In this document: positions 7,669 through 11,136 of the stretch, piece after piece | Layout of the letters: the number at the start of each line of letters is the position of its first letter | Position numbering within the stretch: position 1 is the first letter of the stretch | Assembly (NCBI GenBank): GCA_016927175.1 | Contig: JAFGNC010000349.1 | Coordinates: forward strand, 1-11,136 | Reading direction: 5' to 3' | DNA: 11,136 bases | Origin: Gammaproteobacteria bacterium | Lineage (GTDB): Bacteria; Pseudomonadota; Gammaproteobacteria; Steroidobacterales; Rariloculaceae | Program-made: the position numbers and the translations under genes | Notes under the pieces: generated by a model | Seen by the model: the letters and a program-made list of their open reading frames with translations, nothing else | Told to the model about the DNA's origin: nothing | Database searches by the model: none

Positions 7669-7698
7669 TTGACTGCGCCGGGTCTGTAAGCATATGCT
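7669..7698 (+). promoter_or_regulatory. Sigma70-like promoter of the arsR-SRPBCC operon
   Basis: The -35 element TTGACT (7669-7674) lies 18 bp before a -10-like TATGCT (7693-7698). This predicts transcription starting at about 7705, essentially on the GTG start codon at 7707, so the mRNA should be leaderless or nearly so. No Shine-Dalgarno lies before the GTG, which agrees. The -10 sits inside the first palindromic operator. Confidence 0.5.
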
Positions 7699-7701
7699 TA
7701 C
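7686..7701. promoter_or_regulatory. ArsR operator 1, perfect 16-bp palindrome
   Basis: GTAAGCATATGCTTAC is a perfect inverted repeat covering the predicted -10 element. Its length and symmetry are typical for winged-helix ArsR-family dimers, and its position suits repression of the gene that starts six bases further on. The assignment to this ArsR protein is inference from position. Confidence 0.65.
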
Positions 7702-7702
7702 C

Positions 7703-7718
7703 GTAAGTGGATGCTTAC
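7703..7718. promoter_or_regulatory. ArsR operator 2, overlapping the GTG start
   Basis: GTAAGTGGATGCTTAC repeats operator 1 with two changes (14 of 16 identical) and keeps the GTAAG...CTTAC arms. It begins 17 bp after the first copy and contains the start codon of the regulator. The first codons of the gene therefore double as operator sequence. Confidence 0.62.
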
Positions 7719-8027
7719 CATACTGATGCCTGGGCCGCCTTGGGCGACCCGACGCGACGCGCGATCTTCGAGCGTCTCGCGACCCGGCCGAGCGCGGTGG
7801 GGGAGCTGGCCAATGCGTTGCCGATCAGCCGTCCGGCCGTGTCGCAGCACCTGAAGGTGCTGAAGGACGCGGGTCTGGTCGTGGATCGGCCGGCCGGCAA
7901 CCGTCGCATCTACCGCGTCGACCCGGCGGGCGTCGCACATCTGCGTAAGGAGCTGGATCGCTTTTGGAGCAGCGCCCTGGCGGCGTTCAAGGTGGCCGCC
8001 GAGCACAACGAGGAAGGGGACTCATGA
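7707..8027 (+). CDS. ArsR-family winged-helix repressor
   Basis: This 106-residue protein has the classic ArsR/SdpR-type core: WAALGDPTRRAIFERLATRP at the N-terminus, the recognition helix region LPISRPAVSQHLKVLKDAGLV, then the wing DRPAGNRRIYRVDP and a C-terminal helix. It contains no cysteine, so it is not a thiol metal sensor of the classic ArsR/SmtB kind. Members next to SRPBCC genes usually repress their own operon. An in-frame TAA at 7704-7706 directly precedes the GTG, so this is the earliest possible start. The next in-frame option (TTG at 7740) would cut into the conserved ALGDPTRR, so GTG is chosen. Two tandem palindromes cover the promoter and start, predicting autoregulation. The stop overlaps the ATG of the SRPBCC gene (ATGA). 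Confidence 0.92.
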   Translation: MDAYHTDAWAALGDPTRRAIFERLATRPSAVGELANALPISRPAVSQHLKVLKDAGLVVDRPAGNRRIYRVDPAGVAHLRKELDRFWSSALAAFKVAAEHNEEGDS

Positions 8028-8497
8028 CCAGGCAGGCAGAAGAGACCGTCATTCGTCATCAGGTCGTCGTCGACGCGCCGATCGAACGCGCCTTCAAGGT
8101 CTTCACCGAGGGCTTCGGCAGCTTCAAGCCGCGGGAGCACAACCTGCTCGGCGTGCCGATCGCCGAGACGATCTTCGAGCCGCGCGTCGGCGGCCACCTC
8201 TACGACCGCGGCGTCGACGGCACCGAGTGCCGCTGGTCGCGCGTGCTCGTTTACGAGCCGCCGACGCGCGTCGTGTTCAGCTGGGACATCGGCCCGCAGT
8301 GGCAGGTCGAGACCGATCTCGAGAAGACCAGCGAAGTCGAGGTGCGCTTCGTCGCCGAGACGCCGGAGCGCACGCGCGTAGAGCTCGAGCACCGTCATCT
8401 CGAGCGCCACGGCGAGGGCTGGACCGGCGTGCGCGCCGGTGTCGACGGCGAGGGCGGCTGGCCGCTGTACCTGCAGCGCTACGGCGAGCTGTTCTGA
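8024..8497 (+). CDS. SRPBCC (AHSA1-like) domain protein
   Basis: This 157-residue protein is a single START/Bet v1-like ligand-binding domain of the AHSA1 type. It opens with VIRHQVVVDAPIERAFKVFT, the usual strand-helix start. It continues with IFEPRVGGHLYDRGVDGTECRWSRVLVYEPPTRVVFSW, typical for AHSA1-type proteins encoded beside ArsR regulators, and ends with a long helix (GWTGVRAGVDGEGGWPLYLQ). Such domains bind hydrophobic small molecules in a cavity; the ligand is unknown. The frame is open further upstream inside arsR, but the ATG at 8024 has a strong purine-rich ribosome site (AGGAAGGGGA) and the four-base overlap typical of coupled genes, so it is preferred. Co-regulated expression with the repressor is likely. 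Confidence 0.9.
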   Translation: MTRQAEETVIRHQVVVDAPIERAFKVFTEGFGSFKPREHNLLGVPIAETIFEPRVGGHLYDRGVDGTECRWSRVLVYEPPTRVVFSWDIGPQWQVETDLEKTSEVEVRFVAETPERTRVELEHRHLERHGEGWTGVRAGVDGEGGWPLYLQRYGELF

Positions 8498-8622
8498 TAG
8501 GGTTGTGCGACTGCCGACGCCGGGAAAGTGTGCGCCACGCGGATGCGTCTTCGCAGCGCGGAGCCTGCCATCGCGACGCCCTACGCGGGCTGGACGAGCT
8601 CAGCGGGCGAAGCCGACCGGGA

Positions 8623-8988
8623 TCACTCCTCCTCGGTCTGCCGCAGTCGAAACCACGTCGCGATCCGCGCCGCGATGATTGGCGGCACCGCCAGTATCGC
8701 GAACAGGACGAGACCGATCGGCAACAGGCCGAACGAGCTGCCGCTCGTCAGCAGCATCACGACCGGCTGCACGAGCATGACGGCGAACGCCCAGCGCCAC
8801 GAGCGCGACGGCTCGACGTACGCCAGAAAGGCAGCGAGGGCGATGCAAAGAGGATAGGTGACGCGCCAGTAAAGCGGCGCGTCCCACGCCTCCCTGCTGC
8901 CGGTAACGGCCATCGTGCCGAGCCACAGCAGCGCACCTCCCCCCAGCGCGATGAGATAGAGGTGCCGGGGCTGTAGCCTTGGGCTCAT
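8623..8988 (-). CDS. Small four-helix membrane protein, unknown function
   Basis: This 121-residue protein is largely hydrophobic, with four predicted membrane helices at about 10-29, 37-58, 64-83 and 85-110. Charged residues (EPSRSWR) lie in the central loop, and the C-terminus is short and acidic (RLRQTEEE). A GGGGA ribosome site precedes the ATG by a few bases. I do not recognise a named family. It follows the MBL-fold gene on the same strand after 92 bp, so it may share its SoxR-like promoter, although the gap leaves room for a separate start. It converges on the SRPBCC gene. The 125 bp between their stops hold no clear terminator or gene. Confidence 0.78.
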   Translation of the reverse strand: MSPRLQPRHLYLIALGGGALLWLGTMAVTGSREAWDAPLYWRVTYPLCIALAAFLAYVEPSRSWRWAFAVMLVQPVVMLLTSGSSFGLLPIGLVLFAILAVPPIIAARIATWFRLRQTEEE

Positions 8989-9080
8989 AGTTCCCCGATT
9001 AGAGCCGAAACCGGGGCGGGCGCGTAGGAGACGCTTCGCAGAATCCGCCTGCGGCTCGCAGCCTCGATCTCTGCGTAACG

Positions 9081-9758
9081 TCAGCCCGGAGACCGACTGC
9101 GTTGATCGACCTCAAGTCGCGACAGCGCCTCGAGAGCGAAGTCCACACGCCCCGGCCAGTCCTCGGGCGAGAGCTCCTCGAATCCGGCCTGACCGCCGAA
9201 GGCACTCCCGATGACCACGTCCGGCTCGAGCCCGCGCAGCAGCTCGAGGCTCCGGGCCAGCGGCGAAATGTCGTCGACTCGGCTGAAACCGGGAATGAAG
9301 CCCGGCTTCCAGCCGCCATCCGCGGCCCGATATAACGTGTCGCCCGTGAACAGGTAGCGCTTGCCGTGGGGCGAGCTGACCAGAAAGCAGGTGCTTCCGG
9401 GGGAGTGTCCGGGCGTCGGAATCGCCTCCACGTCGCCGGGGTACCGGCCTCGCCGGTCCACCAGGATGTCGGGCTCTCGAATTCGAGCGACCTCTGCTCT
9501 TTCGGCGACGTGCGCTCCGAGTTTCGAACCGTAACGTTGCGCGACCAGGTTCAGCGTCTCGCCGATCTCGTCGCGGTGACTGAGATAGTGGTATCCCACG
9601 CCGCCGAGCTCCGCCATCTTCTCGATCTCGTCGCGAAGGCCGGAGTTGTAGAAGAGCACGTTGCCGTGCTCGCGGATCAGCAGATACGCGTGCGTCGTGA
9701 GGCCGGGCAGCGGCGTCTCCACCTGGGTTTCCCATAGATCGGGCTGAATCTGTCTCAT
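9081..9758 (-). CDS. Metallo-beta-lactamase-fold protein with an altered metal site
   Basis: This 225-residue protein has MBL-fold landmarks: a beta-rich start with THAYLLIREHGNVLFYNSGL, then YHYLSHRDEIG, EAIPTPGHSPGSTCFLV and RYLFTGDTL. The usual HxHxDH motif is replaced by LSHRDE (H61 and D63 kept, the first His is Leu59 and the last position is Glu64). H118 and D140 of the later motifs are present, while the C-terminal His position appears to be Ser185. It may bind one metal or have an unusual site; the substrate is unknown. The start is supported by a strong GAGGAG ribosome site and by a MerR-type promoter 30-60 bp upstream, giving a leader of about 25 nt. That promoter suggests induction by redox-active compounds if SoxR binds it (inference). 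Confidence 0.9.
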   Translation of the reverse strand: MRQIQPDLWETQVETPLPGLTTHAYLLIREHGNVLFYNSGLRDEIEKMAELGGVGYHYLSHRDEIGETLNLVAQRYGSKLGAHVAERAEVARIREPDILVDRRGRYPGDVEAIPTPGHSPGSTCFLVSSPHGKRYLFTGDTLYRAADGGWKPGFIPGFSRVDDISPLARSLELLRGLEPDVVIGSAFGGQAGFEELSPEDWPGRVDFALEALSRLEVDQRSRSPG

Positions 9759-9790
9759 CCCGTCACTCCTCGTGCCGAAAAGGTCAGCTC

Positions 9791-9821
9791 AGGCTAAGAC
9801 CTCAACCAAAGTCGAGGTCAA
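9791..9821 (-). promoter_or_regulatory. MerR-family promoter with SoxR-like box
   Basis: On the minus strand, a -35 TTGACC (complement of 9816-9821) and a -10 TAGCCT (complement of 9791-9796) are separated by exactly 19 bp, the over-long spacer characteristic of promoters activated by MerR-family proteins. The spacer is filled by a dyad at 9798-9819 with nine-base arms (GACCTCAAC / GTCGAGGTC, one mismatch) around CAAA. The inner 18 bp (9800-9817) match the SoxR box consensus CCTCAAGTTAACTTGAGG at 13 of 18 positions, including 11 of 12 in the outer arms. Transcription would begin near 9784 and reach the MBL-fold gene at 9758. Confidence 0.72.
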
Positions 9822-9834
9822 GCCTGCGAACGCT

Positions 9835-10108
9835 CGAGGGCGTCTACACGGGCGGAGCGACGCCCCGCCCCGGCGCATCGCCGAGCGTTGCGCCAGCTGC
9901 CGCTACGACGGCCGCGCCGCCGCCCGCTGGCCGGCGTCAGCGAGGCCGACCTCGAGCCGGGCCGCGATCTGCGCATCGCGCGCCGCGCCGACGAAACGCT
10001 TCCCGATGACCATAAACCTGCGGGACCTGCTTGTTGCTACCCGAGCACGCGACGCTTATCGTACCCCTCAGTCTGCATCACGGCGCCGAGGCCGGCGCTG
10101 TGGACTAA
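9835..10108 (+). pseudogene. Possible decayed soxR remnant
   Basis: The 380 bases between the SoxR-like promoter and the stress-protein gene contain no convincing intact gene. Pieces in three frames follow the order of SoxR. RRIAE (9871-9885) resembles the residues after the RRY segment. ALRQLP (9885-9902) and DGR (9907-9915) resemble the ALxxLPDGR segment. AGVSEADL (9930-9953) with DLRIARRADETL resembles the W..LS.....LD.RI..L..LRD.L helix. CGTCL (10019-10033) resembles CGCLS of the iron-sulfur site, and in the same frame LHHGAEAGAV runs to a TAA at 10106. The N-terminal DNA-binding part is missing. GC-rich sequence can mimic such fragments, so this is a tentative call; the alternative is plain intergenic sequence. 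Confidence 0.3.
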
Positions 10109-10143
10109 GCGAGCCCCCGCGGTCGATCCGGGAATCGTACTCA

Positions 10144-10172
10144 TTCAGTCGGCGTCTACAGCCGGGTATCGT
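10144..10172 (+). promoter_or_regulatory. Candidate promoter of the stress-protein gene
   Basis: TTCAGT (10144-10149) and TATCGT (10167-10172) are separated by 17 bp, in an AT-richer stretch directly upstream of the gene. Transcription would start near 10180, leaving a leader of about 25 nt with the ribosome site. Both elements are imperfect. Confidence 0.3.
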
Positions 10173-10203
10173 GTAGCAGAACCGTTTCTCACAGGGGGAG
10201 CAC

Positions 10204-11031
10204 ATGGCCGAGCCGAATCCGTCTTTGCAGGTCCGCAAAATTTTCGTCGTCATCGATCCGCAGCGTCTGGTCCAGGCCGCGCTCGAGAAGGGTGAGTGGC
10301 TCGCGCGGCGCAACGGCGCCGAGCTGGAGCTCTACTGCTCCGTCGATCCCGAAAGCGCGGCCGACGCCGAAGCGCAGGCGCGGCTGATCGAGCGAACACA
10401 GAGCTCCATCGAGCGGCTCGTCGAGAAGTCGAAGCAGGACGGGCTGAAAATCTCCATACGCGTCGAGGCGAACAGCGACTGGCGGGCGGCGATCGCCAAG
10501 GCGGCTTCTGCGTCGGGCGCCGACCTCGTGATCAAGACGGCATCGCCGCGCGGGCCGCTGCGCAGGCGCCTGATGCAGACCGGCGACTGGACGCTGCTGC
10601 GCAACTGCTCGCGTCCGATACTGCTTGCGAGCCCGACCCGGAGCGAGCTGCCGAAAACGGTGCTGGCGGCCGTGAAGGTGAATCCCGACTCCGCTGTTTA
10701 CGACGAGCTGAATCGGCGCGTCGTCGATCTGTCGCACAGGATCGCGGAGTTGCTCGAGGCCGAGCTGCACGCGGTCACGGTCTATCGGGGCGAAGGCGTT
10801 TTCTTCGACCGGCAGAAGCTTGCCGACCAGTGCCGGTTGCCGCGGAACCGGGTCCACTCGGTCGAAGGCTCGCCATATGAAGGAATCGCGCAGGTCGCCG
10901 AGCAGATCGGCGCCGGGGCCGTGGTCGTCGGCAGCGCGCCGCGGCCGACGGGCGGCAGCGTCCTCGGCACGACGGCCGAGCGCGTGATCGACGAGGTCCC
11001 GGGCGACATCGTGGTGCTGCCGGCGACGTAG
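10204..11031 (+). CDS. Tandem universal stress protein, UspE-like
   Basis: This 275-residue protein has two fused Usp domains (about 10-142 and 150-275), the arrangement of UspE-type proteins rather than the single-domain UspA type. The first domain begins VRKIFVVIDPQRLVQAALEKGEWLAR and ends with TGDWTLLRNCSRPILLASP, the end-of-domain pattern also seen in UspE. The second begins LPKTVLAAVKVN and ends GAGAVVVGSAPRPTGGSVLG, then TTAERVIDEVPGDIVVLPAT. The ATP-binding glycine motif is degenerate: V240-V242 and G243 are kept, but the next glycine is Pro246. UspE-like proteins act in the cytoplasm under stress; the exact function is not deducible. A strong GGGGGAG ribosome site lies 6 bases before the ATG. 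It converges with a cytochrome c gene, only 11 bp between the stops. Confidence 0.92.
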   Translation: MAEPNPSLQVRKIFVVIDPQRLVQAALEKGEWLARRNGAELELYCSVDPESAADAEAQARLIERTQSSIERLVEKSKQDGLKISIRVEANSDWRAAIAKAASASGADLVIKTASPRGPLRRRLMQTGDWTLLRNCSRPILLASPTRSELPKTVLAAVKVNPDSAVYDELNRRVVDLSHRIAELLEAELHAVTVYRGEGVFFDRQKLADQCRLPRNRVHSVEGSPYEGIAQVAEQIGAGAVVVGSAPRPTGGSVLGTTAERVIDEVPGDIVVLPAT

Positions 11032-11042
11032 CGGTCTCGCGT

Positions 11043-11136
11043 TCAGTCCGCGAGATCCGCCTCCACCGGCAACGAAGCGACGTAGGCGGACAGGTGCAGG
11101 ATGTCGTCGGCCGTGAGATCCGCGACGACGGCGTCC
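11043..11136 (-). CDS. C-terminal end of a c-type cytochrome (partial)
   Basis: Only the last 30 residues lie in the window, reading from its right edge: DAVVADLTADDILHLSAYVA, then SLPVEADLAD and a TGA stop. LTxDDIxxLxAYVASLP is the typical C-terminal helix of class I cytochrome c domains. The CxxCH haem-binding site and the axial Met lie outside the window, so the call rests on this helix alone. It was recognised by translating the reverse strand; it is too short to stand out as an open frame. Confidence 0.7.
   Translation of the reverse strand, partial: DAVVADLTADDILHLSAYVASLPVEADLAD

Noticed and set aside
7662..7677. CGCAG-CCTTGA-CTGCG hairpin after the EthD-like gene as a terminator
   Set aside because: The stem is only five pairs, there is no T-tract, and the loop overlaps the -35 element of the arsR promoter.
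7964..8023. Upstream extension of the SRPBCC frame into arsR
   Set aside because: The extra residues are GC-driven and unlike the family, and the ATG at 8024 has a strong ribosome site and a coupled overlap.
9049..9061. CTGCG/CGCAG hairpin between the MBL and small membrane genes as a terminator
   Set aside because: It has a five-base stem with a three-base loop and no following T-run; such short stems are expected often in GC-rich DNA.
9772..10176. Open frame of 134 codons downstream of the SoxR-like promoter
   Set aside because: It begins inside the MerR-type promoter region, lacks a ribosome site and has biased Arg/Ala/Ser composition. Only scattered pieces in three frames look protein-like, which fits a relic better than a gene.

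Overview
The window is GC-rich, densely coded bacterial DNA with short gaps, mixed strands and several GTG starts. The gene mix fits a soil or environmental proteobacterium: an orphan ADOP/MacB-type permease, a tandem UspE-like stress protein, an ArsR/SRPBCC pair, a SoxR-type promoter and a c-type cytochrome end. ADOP permeases are also common in Acidobacteria, and nothing here fixes the genus. No rRNA, tRNA, insertion sequence, CRISPR array, phage gene or integrase was seen.

Layout. (1) Positions 1-3426 hold the 3' part of an unknown membrane protein (+), converging on and slightly overlapping a large orphan FtsX/MacB-like permease (-). (2) A divergent spacer (3427-3667) carrying a perfect 16-bp palindrome separates the permease from an AraC-family regulator (+). 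(3) Positions 4436-6591 (+) hold a secreted protein with an HExxH motif, then a translationally coupled but truncated YdeN/RBBP9-like hydrolase, then an EamA-type transporter. The point where the hydrolase loses family similarity also resembles the 3' end of an ADOP gene, which suggests a rearrangement scar. (4) Positions 6696-7628 encode a protein with two EthD-like (dimeric alpha-beta barrel) repeats. (5) Positions 7669-8497 hold a compact ArsR-SRPBCC operon with two tandem palindromic operators over its promoter and GTG start, probably translated from a leaderless mRNA. (6) On the minus strand, an MBL-fold protein (9081-9758) and a small four-helix membrane protein (8623-8988) lie downstream of a textbook MerR-family promoter (19-bp spacer) whose dyad closely resembles a SoxR box. 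(7) The 380 bases beyond that promoter contain no intact gene, but scattered frames resemble the middle and C-terminal part of SoxR, so this may be a decayed divergent soxR. (8) A tandem universal stress protein (+) converges on the C-terminus of a cytochrome c (-).

I see no complete, clearly new multi-gene defence or biosynthetic system. The most informative signals are regulatory: the SoxR-like promoter beside a possible soxR relic, and the leaderless ArsR operon with doubled operators. The HExxH secreted protein is the most interesting uncharacterised protein.
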